From Baekduia soli (lineage in GTDB: Bacteria; Actinomycetota; Thermoleophilia; Solirubrobacterales; Solirubrobacteraceae), in the NCBI RefSeq assembly GCF_007970665.1, contig NZ_CP042430.1:2418001-2482000 (forward strand): a stretch of 64,000 nucleotides of DNA. The letters are read 5' to 3'. The notes below the pieces were generated by a model. That model searched no databases, had not been told where the DNA came from, and saw only the letters and a program-made list of their open reading frames with translations. The position numbers and the translations under genes were made by a program. Below are positions 39,785 to 47,540 of the stretch, piece by piece; the stretch's first letter is position 1, and every line of letters starts with the position of its first letter.

Positions 39785-41310
39785 CGATCGCGCCGCTGCC
39801 CCGGGGCGACGCCCCGTTCGACCTCGGCGGGGTGCGGCGCGACGCGACGGGCGTCCTGCGCTACACGGGCCTGCACGACTCGCTCGTCGACCTGCTGGCC
39901 GACACGGTGGACCGGGTCCCCGCCGCCGAGGCCGTCGCCGAGCTCGGCGGCCGGCGCCTCAGCTACCGGGAGCTGTGGGACGGCGCCGCGCGCGTCGCCG
40001 GCGGCCTGCGGGCCGGCGGGGTGCGGCCCGGCGACCGCGTCGCCCTCCAGCTGCCCAACGGCGCCGACTGGGTGCTCGCGTTCTTCGGGATCCTCATGGC
40101 GGGGGCGATCGTCGTGCCCGTCAACGTCCGGCTGACGACGGGCGAGATCGCCCGCATCCTCGACGACGCGGGCGCGACCCTCGCGCTCGATGACCCCGGC
40201 GCGCCGCTGCCCGACGGCGAGCCCCACCGCCACGAGGGCGCCCGGCCCGAGGACCTGGCCGCGATCTTCTACACGTCGGGGACCACGGGCGCCCCCAAGG
40301 GCGCGATGCACACCCACCACGGCGTGCTCTCCAACGTCGAGACGGCCCGCCGCGTCATGGGCCTGGCCGGGGACGAGCCGCTGCGCACGCTCGTGGTCGT
40401 CCCGCTCTTCCACGTCACGGGCTGCCACAGCCAGCTGCTCGTCGCCCTGCGCGCCGGCGGCACCGCGGTCATCGACGTCGCATTCAACGGCCCCCGCATG
40501 CTCGCGGCGCTGCGCGACGAGGCCATCACGATGCTCATCGCCGTGCCCGCGATCTACCACTACGTGCTCGCTCACCCGGACTTCGACCCGGCCGACGCCG
40601 CCCGCGTGCGCCACGTGTTCTACGGCGGCGCGCCGATCGCCCCGGCGCTCGTGGCGCGCATCAAGCAGGGCTTCCCGCAGGCCCGCGTCGCCAACGCGTT
40701 CGGCCTGACCGAGACGACGTCCATCGCGACCTACCTGCCCCACGAGTGGGCCGACGAGCACGCCGACTCCGTCGGCTTCGCGGTCCCGCACACCGAGTTC
40801 GCCGTGGGCGACCCGGACCCGGCCACGGGCGTGGGGGAGCTGCTCATCCGCGGCGGCGGCGTCTGCGCCGGCTACTGGGACAACCCGGAGGCCACCGCGC
40901 AGGCCATCACCGGCGGCTGGCTGCACACGGGGGACCTCGGCCGCGTCGACGAGCACGGCCTGGTCTACGTGATGGACCGCCTGAAGGACATGATCAACCG
41001 CGGCGGCGAGAACGTCTACAGCGTCGAGGTCGAGAGCGGCCTGGTCGGCGCGCCCGGGGTCGGCGAGGTCGCCGTGCTCGGCGTGCCCGACGACATGATG
41101 GGCGAGAAGGTCGGCGCCGTCCTCGTGCCGCTGGACGGGGCAACGATCGACGTGGACGCCGTGCTCGAGCACGCCCGAGCCCAGCTCGCCGACTTCAAGG
41201 TGCCCCAATACGTCGCGATCCGCGACGAGCCGCTGCCGCGCAACCCCGGTGGCAAGGTGCTCAAGGCCGTGCTGCGCGAGCAGACCGACTGGGGCGCGCC
41301 GCTGCGCTAG
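39781..41310 (+). CDS. AMP-dependent acyl-CoA synthetase/ligase, class I
   Basis: 509 residues. IFYTSGTTGAPKGAMHTHHG near residue 160 is the nucleotide loop, NAFGLTETTSIATYLP near 305, GWLHTGDLGRVDEHGLVYVMDR near 378 and NRGGENVYSVEVE near 405, and the catalytic Lys in RNPGGKVLKAVLRE near 490. Activates a fatty or aromatic acid to its CoA thioester. Precise substrate not visible. Preceded by its own promoter and a leader ORF rather than the island dyad, so it is outside that regulon. A hairpin terminator overlaps its stop codon. Confidence 0.9.
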   Translation: MTIAPLPRGDAPFDLGGVRRDATGVLRYTGLHDSLVDLLADTVDRVPAAEAVAELGGRRLSYRELWDGAARVAGGLRAGGVRPGDRVALQLPNGADWVLAFFGILMAGAIVVPVNVRLTTGEIARILDDAGATLALDDPGAPLPDGEPHRHEGARPEDLAAIFYTSGTTGAPKGAMHTHHGVLSNVETARRVMGLAGDEPLRTLVVVPLFHVTGCHSQLLVALRAGGTAVIDVAFNGPRMLAALRDEAITMLIAVPAIYHYVLAHPDFDPADAARVRHVFYGGAPIAPALVARIKQGFPQARVANAFGLTETTSIATYLPHEWADEHADSVGFAVPHTEFAVGDPDPATGVGELLIRGGGVCAGYWDNPEATAQAITGGWLHTGDLGRVDEHGLVYVMDRLKDMINRGGENVYSVEVESGLVGAPGVGEVAVLGVPDDMMGEKVGAVLVPLDGATIDVDAVLEHARAQLADFKVPQYVAIRDEPLPRNPGGKVLKAVLREQTDWGAPLR

Positions 41311-41323
41311 CGGCACGCCCCAG
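41289..41323. terminator. bidirectional hairpin terminator
   Basis: CTGGGGCG pairs with CGCCCCAG, then one C-A mismatch, then GCCGCT pairs with AGCGGC around a five-base loop. It spans the ligase stop codon and lies 10 bases from the end of the convergent gene at 41334. Confidence 0.65.
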
Positions 41324-41333
41324 GGTCGATGCG

Positions 41334-41693
41334 TCAGACGGTGTCGCCGGTCATGCCGGCCTCGGCGTGCCGGCCCTGGCGCTCGAGCTCGGCGTCGAGG
41401 TAGCCCTCGGTGACGACGTCGTTCCAGGTGTAGAGCACGGGAACCTGGAAGTAGCCCTGGTTGGCCACGCGGAAGCGCGTGAACTCCGGGCCGTTCCAGT
41501 AGCGCTCCCAGTCGCTCTTGTGCTCGAACGTCGCGAGCTGGAGGAACTTGTAGCGGTCGTCGCGGTTGCGATGCACGCCGTAGGACGACGCCCCGTAGCG
41601 GAGCGCCAGCGGCGCGATGTCGGCCAGCGCGGCCTCGAGCTTGTCGCCCCGGAACAGCGTCGCGTACCAGGGGATGTGGACGAGCCCGGCCAT
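41334..41693 (-). CDS. small dimeric alpha/beta-barrel-like protein coupled to ccr (EthD/ABM-like)
   Basis: 119 residues. Pattern AGLVHIPWYATLFRGDKLEA, then YGVHRNRDDRYKFLQLATFE and WNGPEFTRFRVANQGYF, suggests a ferredoxin-like fold of the EthD, NIPSNAP or antibiotic-biosynthesis-monooxygenase superfamily. Such proteins act as monooxygenases, isomerases or structural partners without bound cofactors. The ATGA overlap with the upstream crotonyl-CoA carboxylase/reductase gene implies co-synthesis. A role in handling a side product or an ethylmalonyl-CoA step is inference. No catalytic residue assigned. Confidence 0.6.
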   Translation of the reverse strand: MAGLVHIPWYATLFRGDKLEAALADIAPLALRYGASSYGVHRNRDDRYKFLQLATFEHKSDWERYWNGPEFTRFRVANQGYFQVPVLYTWNDVVTEGYLDAELERQGRHAEAGMTGDTV

Positions 41694-42946
41694 CAGCCGA
41701 CCTCGGCGTAGATGGCGCCGGGTCCGTCGGCGGTCTTGCCCTGACCCGCGCTGTCGGCCCCGACCAGGATGGAGATCTTGCCCAAGTGCTTGTTGTCCTT
41801 CATGAGCTGGTGGGCCTCGGCGACCCCGTCGAACCCAAGCGTACGCCACAGGACCGGTCGGATCGCGCCCGACTCGATGAGCTCGTTGGCCTTGAGGCAT
41901 TCGTAGGCGTTGGCGAAGTGCGACCCGATGATCTCCTTCTGCTTCATCCAGAGGTAGCGCACGTCGAAGTCGAGGTTGAAGCCGGTGGTCCCGGCGCAGA
42001 TGACGACCTTGCCGAACGGCTTGACCGTGAGCACCGAGGTGGGGAACGTCGCGGTGCCCACGTGCTCGAAGACGATGTCGGGCGCGGCGCCCAGCATCTC
42101 CTGCACGCGCTGGCCGAAGCGCCGGGACTCCTTGAAGCGCGCCTTCTCCTCCTCGGGCGTCTCGCCGCCCTTGCGCATCATGCCCGCGAACTCGCTGCGG
42201 TCGATGTAGTCGACGGCCCCGAGCGACTTGACCAGCTCGCCCTTCTCGGCCGAGTTGACCACGCCGACGCACTCGGCGCCCGCCGCCCGGCAGATCTGGG
42301 TGGCGAAGACGCCCAGGCCGCCGGCGGCGCCCCAGATGAGCACGCGCTGGCCGGCCTGCAGGTTGCAGCGCGTCATGAGCATGCGCCAGGCGGTGAAGTA
42401 GACGAGGCCATAGCTCGCGGCCTCCTCCCACGTCAGCGCGTGGGGCTTGGGCAGCAGCTGCTGGGCCTGCACCTTCGTGAACTGCGCGAAGGAGCCCCAG
42501 GTCGTCTCGTAGCCCCAGATCCGCTGCGACGGGGCGGCCATCGGGTCCAGCCCGTGGACCTCGGGGTCCTCGTAGGAGGCCTGGTTGCAGTGCACGACGA
42601 CCTCGTCGCCCACCTTCCAGCGCGTCACGCCCGGGCCGACCTTCCAGACCACGCCGGAGGCGTCGGAGCCGCCGATGTGGTGGCCGAACTCGGGGTGGTC
42701 GCCGTACTTCATGACCGAGACGGGCTGGCCCAGGGCCGCCCAGACGTTGTTGTAGTTGACGCCGGCGGCCATCACCCGCACGATCACCTCGAACGCGCCG
42801 GGCTCGGGTACCTCGATCTCCTCCAGCTTGAAGGCATCCATGGGCTCGCCGAAGCGCTCCTCACGGATGACCCAAGCGGCCATCGTCGCCGGCAGCTCGC
42901 CGGGCTGGGTGTCGACGGTGGAGACCTGCGTCACATCAACGGCCAT
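41693..42946 (-). CDS. ccr: crotonyl-CoA carboxylase/reductase
   Basis: 417 residues of the medium-chain dehydrogenase/reductase fold. Seen: AAGVNYNNVWAALGQPVSV near residue 60, GGSDASGVVWKVGPGV near 95, WGYETTWGSFAQFTKVQ near 147 and NADPH-binding VLIWGAAGGLGVFATQICRAAG near 215. KEIIGSHFANAYE near 335 is characteristic of Ccr rather than ordinary quinone reductases. It reductively carboxylates crotonyl-CoA to ethylmalonyl-CoA with NADPH and CO2, the committed step of the ethylmalonyl-CoA pathway. Followed by a coupled 119-residue gene. AGAGGG lies before the ATG, and TAGAGT on the coding strand about 50 bases upstream is a possible -10. Confidence 0.94.
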   Translation of the reverse strand: MAVDVTQVSTVDTQPGELPATMAAWVIREERFGEPMDAFKLEEIEVPEPGAFEVIVRVMAAGVNYNNVWAALGQPVSVMKYGDHPEFGHHIGGSDASGVVWKVGPGVTRWKVGDEVVVHCNQASYEDPEVHGLDPMAAPSQRIWGYETTWGSFAQFTKVQAQQLLPKPHALTWEEAASYGLVYFTAWRMLMTRCNLQAGQRVLIWGAAGGLGVFATQICRAAGAECVGVVNSAEKGELVKSLGAVDYIDRSEFAGMMRKGGETPEEEKARFKESRRFGQRVQEMLGAAPDIVFEHVGTATFPTSVLTVKPFGKVVICAGTTGFNLDFDVRYLWMKQKEIIGSHFANAYECLKANELIESGAIRPVLWRTLGFDGVAEAHQLMKDNKHLGKISILVGADSAGQGKTADGPGAIYAEVG

Positions 42947-43024
42947 GCAAAAACCCTCTGGAAGTCGGAGTCGTCCCTCGCGGGCCCGGAACTCTACGCC
43001 AGGACGGGCCTCCTCGCGCCCTGC

Positions 43025-43956
43025 TCAGTGGTCCAGGAAGCCCGACCGCTTGAACCAGAACCACAGGATCAGGGCCCCGAGCACCATGCTGCCGACGCCG
43101 TAGCCCCAGAAGGCCGCGGCGGAGTCGATGTGGCGCACCAGCGCTCCGAAGTTCTGGCCGAAGAAGCCGGTCACGAACGTCAGCGGCAGGAAGATCGTGG
43201 CGACCACGGCCAGCTGCGTGTTGATGTCGCCGAGCCGGTTGGAGACCGTCGACAGGTAGACGTCCAGCGCCCCGGACAGCAGGTCGCGGTAGGAGTCGAT
43301 GAGCTCGGCGATCCGCAGGAGGTGGTCGTAGATGTCGCGGAACCAGTCCCGGGCGTCGTCGGCCTCCAGGCCCGGCAGCCGGGCCAGGAGATCGCCGCCG
43401 CGGGCGAGGACGTCGCGCTGGGGCGTCACGACGCGGCGCAGCTCGATGAGCCGGCGGCGCAGGAGGAAGAGGTGCTGGCGCTGGTCCTCGCGCGGGCGCT
43501 CGATCATCTCGTCCATGAGCTCGTCGATCTCGTCGTCCATGGCCTCCAGGACGGGGAAGAAGCTGTCGGTCAGCGCGTCCAGCACGCGGTAGATCGCCTC
43601 CTCCTCGGTCTTGGGCGTCTCGGCCTCGATCCGGTGGAAGGCCGAGTGCAGCGCGTCGCAGCGCGAGCGGCGCACGGAGATCATCCAGTGGCCGGAGAGG
43701 TGCAGGTGGACCTCGACGGGCCGCCCGTCGCTGTGCACGCCGTAGTAGACGAGCAGCGCCGAGTCGCCGTAGTCGTCGAGCTTGGGCCGCTGGCCGAACT
43801 CCAGCGAGTCCTCCACGGCCAGGGGTGCAGGCCGAAGCGGCGGCCGAGCTCGCGGACCTCCTCGGGCGGCGGCGACTCGACGTCGAGCCAGAAGAAGCGA
43901 TCCGAGCGCAGCAGCCCGTCGAGCTCCGGGTCGTCGAGGCGGTGGAGGACCTTCAC
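43025..43956 (-). pseudogene. corA: CorA-family divalent cation transporter, -1 frameshift
   Basis: About 310 residues when joined. Frame one gives MKVLHRLDDPELDGLLRSDR to RFGLHP. Frame two resumes LAVEDSLEFGQRPKLDDYGD, an excellent CorA cytosolic-domain match. The long helix carries LRRRLIELRRVVTPQRDVLA. The C-terminal two membrane helices bracket LTFVTGFFGQNFGAL, where the usual GMN selectivity motif reads GQN. Takes up Mg or related ions. The frame changes at 43822-43825, where one missing C in CACCCC-TGG on the coding strand restores it. Downstream of the MFS gene by 45 bases on the same strand. Confidence 0.85.
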
Positions 43957-44001
43957 CGCCGCATCGTCGCGGCGCCGCAGGACGGAAGGGCGCTGCGCGG
44001 G

Positions 44002-45594
44002 TCAGGCCACGCCGGCGGCCAGCTCGCTGCCGGCGTCGCCCGTCCCGACCTCGGCCTCGGCGGGCTCGGCCGCGGCGGGCGGCGTGCGCGAAGGCACGCC
44101 GCGCTCGATGAGCAGCCACGCGGCCGCCGCGCCCGCCAGGGCGACGACCGCCGCGACGCGCAGGCCGTCGTTGAGCGCGTAGAGGAACGCCTGCTGGACG
44201 GCGTCGTGCACCGCGCCGGTGCCGCCCGTGGCGCCGGCGCCCAGGCCGTCGGCCAGGTCCTGGCGCCGAGCGGCGGGCACCTGGGGCAGCAGCTGGTCGA
44301 GCCGGTGACGGCCGAGGCCGGCGATGAGCGCGCCCATCGCGGCCACGCCGAACGTGCCGCCGACCATCCGGCTCATGGAGAGCACCCCGGAGGCGACGCC
44401 GGCCTTGGCCTGGTCGACCGCGTTCATCGCGGCCGTGCTCATCGGGGACATGATCAGGCCCATGCCCAGGCCCATGAGCACGAAGGCGCCGACGAGGAAG
44501 CCGTAGGGCGTGTCGACCGCCAGGTGGCCCTGCCAGAACAGCGAGCCGGCGGTCAGCACGAGCCCCGCGGTCATGAGCGGCCGGGGCCCGATGCGGTCGG
44601 CCAGCCGCCCGGCGATCGGCCCGGCGAAGATGATCAGCACGGTCGAGGGCAGGAAGCGCACGCCGGCCTGCAGCGGCGTGTAGCCGCGGACGTTCTGGAG
44701 GTAGAGCGCGAGGAAGAAGAACATCGCCAGCATCGCGAAGCTGACGATGAACGCCACGATGTTCGCGCCCAGGAACGACCGGTTGCGGAAGAAGCGGAAG
44801 TCGACCATCGGGTTGGCGACGCGGGTCTCGAGCACGGCGAAGGCGGTCAGGCCGACGAGCGCCACGATGAGCAGGCCGACGATGCGGCCCGAGCCCCAGC
44901 CCCAGGCGTTGGCCTCCACGAGCGCCAGGACGAGGGCGGCGAGGCCGATCGTCAGCGCCGCCACGCCGGGGACGTCGACGGACTGCGCGGAGGTCTCGTC
45001 GCGCGACTCGTGCGTCGCGAACAGCGTGACGACGACGGCCACCGCGGCGACCGGCAGGTTGAGGAAGAAGATGGACTGCCAGGAGACGTTCTCCACCAGG
45101 AAGCCGCCGACGACGGGCCCGATGGCCAGCGCCAGGGCGGAGACGCCGGCCCAGGTGCCGATCGCCTTGCCGCGCTCGTGAGGCGGGAAGGCGTTGGAGA
45201 TGATGGAGAGCGTGGCGGGCATCATCAGCGCGGCGCCGATGCCCTGCGTCGCGCGCCCGAACACGAGCCACGCCTCGCTCTGCGAGAAGCCGATGAACGC
45301 GCTGGAGGCGCCGAAGGCGACCACGCCGAGCAGGAACATCCGGCGCCGGCCGAAGAGGTCGCCCAGCCGGCCGCCGGTGACCAGCAGGACGGCGAAGCTC
45401 AACGTGTAGGCGTTGATCGTCCACTCCAGGCCGCTGATGGAGGCGCCCAGGTCGCGCTGGATCGACGGCAGGGCCACGTTGACGACGGTGTTGTCGAGCA
45501 TGACCATGAACAACGCGAAGCACATCGCCGCCAGCGTCCACCAGCGGCGGTTGTCCTCGGTGACGAAGCGGGTGCGCAGGGTCGAGGGGGTCAC
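44002..45594 (-). CDS. MFS exporter, DHA2 (EmrB/QacA) family, 14 helices
   Basis: 530 residues. LDNTVVNVALPSIQRDLGAS near residue 33 is the DHA2 motif D1, TGGRLGDLFGRRRMFLLG near 75 is motif A, and GRATQGIGAALMMPATLSII near 110 and SFLALAIGPVVGG-like ALALAIGPVVGGFLVE near 150 is motif C, typical of drug/proton antiporters. Hydrophilic acidic tail after helix 14. GTG start overlaps the marR stop by GTGA, so it is the regulated target of that repressor. Substrate unknown. Confidence 0.92.
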   Translation of the reverse strand: MTPSTLRTRFVTEDNRRWWTLAAMCFALFMVMLDNTVVNVALPSIQRDLGASISGLEWTINAYTLSFAVLLVTGGRLGDLFGRRRMFLLGVVAFGASSAFIGFSQSEAWLVFGRATQGIGAALMMPATLSIISNAFPPHERGKAIGTWAGVSALALAIGPVVGGFLVENVSWQSIFFLNLPVAAVAVVVTLFATHESRDETSAQSVDVPGVAALTIGLAALVLALVEANAWGWGSGRIVGLLIVALVGLTAFAVLETRVANPMVDFRFFRNRSFLGANIVAFIVSFAMLAMFFFLALYLQNVRGYTPLQAGVRFLPSTVLIIFAGPIAGRLADRIGPRPLMTAGLVLTAGSLFWQGHLAVDTPYGFLVGAFVLMGLGMGLIMSPMSTAAMNAVDQAKAGVASGVLSMSRMVGGTFGVAAMGALIAGLGRHRLDQLLPQVPAARRQDLADGLGAGATGGTGAVHDAVQQAFLYALNDGLRVAAVVALAGAAAAWLLIERGVPSRTPPAAAEPAEAEVGTGDAGSELAAGVA

Positions 45595-46052
45595 GCTCGG
45601 TCCTCCTTGGGGAGGGCGCAGAGGGCATCGTGCAGCCGGGTGCGCTGCTCGGGGCCCAGGCGCTGCGCCCACGCCTCCAGGCCCTGCAGGCGGGCGGTGT
45701 CGATGCGGTCGACGACCTCGCGGGCGGCCGCGGTGGCGCCGACGCGCCGCACGCGGCGGTCGTGCTCGTCCTCGCGGCGCTCGACGTAGCCGCGCTGGAG
45801 CAGGCCGTCGATCGTGCGGCTGGCGTTGGCCAGCGACATGCCGAGCTCCTCGGCCAGCTCCTTGACGGAGATCTCCTCGCGGCGCTCGGCCAGGACGTGG
45901 AGCATCTTCATCTGGGTCATGGAGAGGTCGAGCTCGGCCAGCAGCGCGTAGAGCGACTTCGTCGACCCCGCCAGGATGCTGCGCCACAGCTCGAGCATCG
46001 CGGCCGCGACGTCGGCGGCCGACGCCTCGGAGGACGCGCCCGTTGATTGCAT
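45591..46052 (-). CDS. MarR-family transcriptional regulator
   Basis: 153 residues. Winged helix with LTQMKMLHVLAER-like MTQMKMLHVLAERREEISVK near residue 45, LAEELGMSLANASRTIDGLLQRG (recognition helix) near 66 and the wing RREDEHDRRVRRVG near 92. Controls the exporter gene that overlaps it (GTGA) and probably itself, since a 19-bp dyad abuts its start codon. The inducer is likely the exporter substrate. Confidence 0.92.
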   Translation of the reverse strand: MQSTGASSEASAADVAAAMLELWRSILAGSTKSLYALLAELDLSMTQMKMLHVLAERREEISVKELAEELGMSLANASRTIDGLLQRGYVERREDEHDRRVRRVGATAAAREVVDRIDTARLQGLEAWAQRLGPEQRTRLHDALCALPKEDRA

Positions 46053-46071
46053 GTGCGCAAGTATCGCGCAC
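46053..46071. promoter_or_regulatory. MarR-type operator GTGCGC-N7-GCGCAC
   Basis: A perfect 6+7+6 dyad touching the first base of the marR ATG (46052). A repressor bound here would cover the transcription start of a leaderless message. The gene order and dyad length fit MarR autoregulation. Confidence 0.6.
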
Positions 46072-46088
46072 GCGCCGGCGCCCGCGGG

Positions 46089-46619
46089 TCAGCGGGTGAA
46101 CGGCACGACGTGATCGGCCGTGCGGCGGAAGGTGAGCGCCTTGGCGTCGAACCGGTAGTCGCGCTCGCGCAGCTTGGCCGGGCAGCAGAGGTCGTCGCCG
46201 GCCGCCCAGACCGGCTCGAGGACGCTCAGCGCGGTGCCGTTGATGCGCAGCGTGGCGCGGTAGAGCGACTGCAGGCGGAACAGCACCTTGAGCTTGGTGT
46301 CGCTGCCGCCGGCCGGCTGGCCGTGGGTGCTGAAGACGTAGAGGGCGACGGTGCCCGCCGCGCCGTTGGTCGTCACGAGCACGAGCGCGTCCTGGCGCCC
46401 GTCGCCGGTGACGTCGAGGAAGCCGCTGCGCGGGTCGACGATCCCGATCTTCTTCGTCAGCAGGCGCTTGATGCCGGCGCTGGTGCCGGGGTCGTCCAGC
46501 AGCGACCGCGTGAAGACCTGCTGGGACTGCGACGGGGCGGCCGGGGCTTCCGTGGGGGCGGCCAGGGCCGCGGCGGATGCGGCGGCGGTGAGGGTCAGGA
46601 GCGCGGCGCGGAGGCGCAT
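46089..46619 (-). CDS. secreted hypothetical protein with FG-GAP-like segment
   Basis: 176 residues from the ATG at 46619. Signal peptide MRLRAALLTLTAAASAAALA with cleavage near ALAAP. Mature part contains IVDPRSGFLDVTGDGRQDALVLV, an Asp-rich calcium-binding FG-GAP-like loop (DxTGDGRxD), and a Cys-Cys pair in DDLCCPAKLRERDYRF. Exported and possibly Ca-binding. Function unknown. Separate from the marR unit, reading the same way. Confidence 0.7.
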   Translation of the reverse strand: MRLRAALLTLTAAASAAALAAPTEAPAAPSQSQQVFTRSLLDDPGTSAGIKRLLTKKIGIVDPRSGFLDVTGDGRQDALVLVTTNGAAGTVALYVFSTHGQPAGGSDTKLKVLFRLQSLYRATLRINGTALSVLEPVWAAGDDLCCPAKLRERDYRFDAKALTFRRTADHVVPFTR

Positions 46620-46651
46620 GGGCCCATGGTGGCGCATCCGGCGGCTGCGCC

Positions 46652-47110
46652 CTAGGGCTGCAGGAGGTCGTTCTGCGAGCTCGGACGCGGGCGGCCGACG
46701 ACGATGCGCGCCGCGCGGACACCGTCGCCGCCGACGTGCAGCGTGTACGTGCCCTGCTTGACCTCAGCCTGGACCGAGGCCGTCTCGCGCGGGTTGATCG
46801 GCCCGGTCTGCACCGCCTTCTCGCCCGGGCCGCTGCCCGGCCGGTTCACGGTCTCCAGGGTGATCTGCTGGGCGCCCATGGACTGGTTGGTGATCACGAG
46901 GGTGACCGGCCCGGCGCCCAGGTGCGCGGGCGAGACGGAGACCGCACGATCGTCGATCGAGGCGCTGAGCACGATCGGCGCGGCCGGCCGCTCGGCGTTG
47001 CGGTAGGCGGGCGAGGAGCCGCCGCAGCCGGCGAGGCCCGCCACGAGCAGGCCGCCGGTGACGGCGGCCCGGACAGGCGTCCTGCACAGTGCGGGGCGTG
47101 GGCCTCTCAT
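46652..47110 (-). CDS. lipoprotein with cupredoxin-like domain
   Basis: 152 residues. Basic N-terminus, then GGLLVAGLAGC (lipobox LAGC) near residue 28. The mature domain reads IVLSASIDDRAVSVSP, PVTLVITNQSMGAQQITLE and VQAEVKQGTYTLHVGGDGVR, the beta-sandwich rhythm of cupredoxin-like or YHS-free secreted proteins, but I see no copper-binding His/Cys set. Membrane-anchored outside the cell. Function unknown. It ends 32 bases upstream of the gene at 46089-46619 on the same strand and may be co-transcribed with it. Confidence 0.65.
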   Translation of the reverse strand: MRGPRPALCRTPVRAAVTGGLLVAGLAGCGGSSPAYRNAERPAAPIVLSASIDDRAVSVSPAHLGAGPVTLVITNQSMGAQQITLETVNRPGSGPGEKAVQTGPINPRETASVQAEVKQGTYTLHVGGDGVRAARIVVGRPRPSSQNDLLQP

Positions 47111-47208
47111 CCTCCTCCTCGGACCCGGCACGGCAGCCTCCCGCGCCCGGCCCGCGGGCAGCCTAGCCGAGCACCACGGCGGGCGCCAACGCCCGCGCCG
47201 CGGCCGCC

Positions 47209-47415
47209 TCAGCCGGCGGGGCCGCCGCTCTGCGCGACGGCTGCACGGTGCTCGCCGTCGATGTCGCGCAGGCGGTCCTGGAGGCGATCCCACGACGCGG
47301 CCTCGGCCTCGTCGTAGGCGCGCCCGTCGAGGTCGGCGAGGTCGTCGCGATACGTCGCCCAGGCCTCGCGGACGCGCTCGTCGCGTGTGGTGTCGTGTGG
47401 TGCGTAGGTCGTCAT
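47209..47415 (-). CDS. 68-residue acidic helical hypothetical protein
   Basis: MTTYAPHDTTRDERVREAWA then YRDDLADLDGRAYDEAEAAS and WDRLQDRLRDIDGE: mostly charged helix, no Cys or signal peptide. GGAGG lies 7 bases before the ATG at 47415, which decides this start over in-frame upstream codons. Monocistronic between divergent units. The family is unrecognised. Confidence 0.65.
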   Translation of the reverse strand: MTTYAPHDTTRDERVREAWATYRDDLADLDGRAYDEAEAASWDRLQDRLRDIDGEHRAAVAQSGGPAG

Positions 47416-47540
47416 GCGGTCCTCCCGGTCCGACTCGCGGTCCATCGGGACGGTACCCGGCCCGACGGTCGGCAACCGCCCCCCCCCGCTGCAACCCGGC
47501 GTGTGCGCCGTCCGGCGGCGGCGGTACCACCCCGGGCCCC

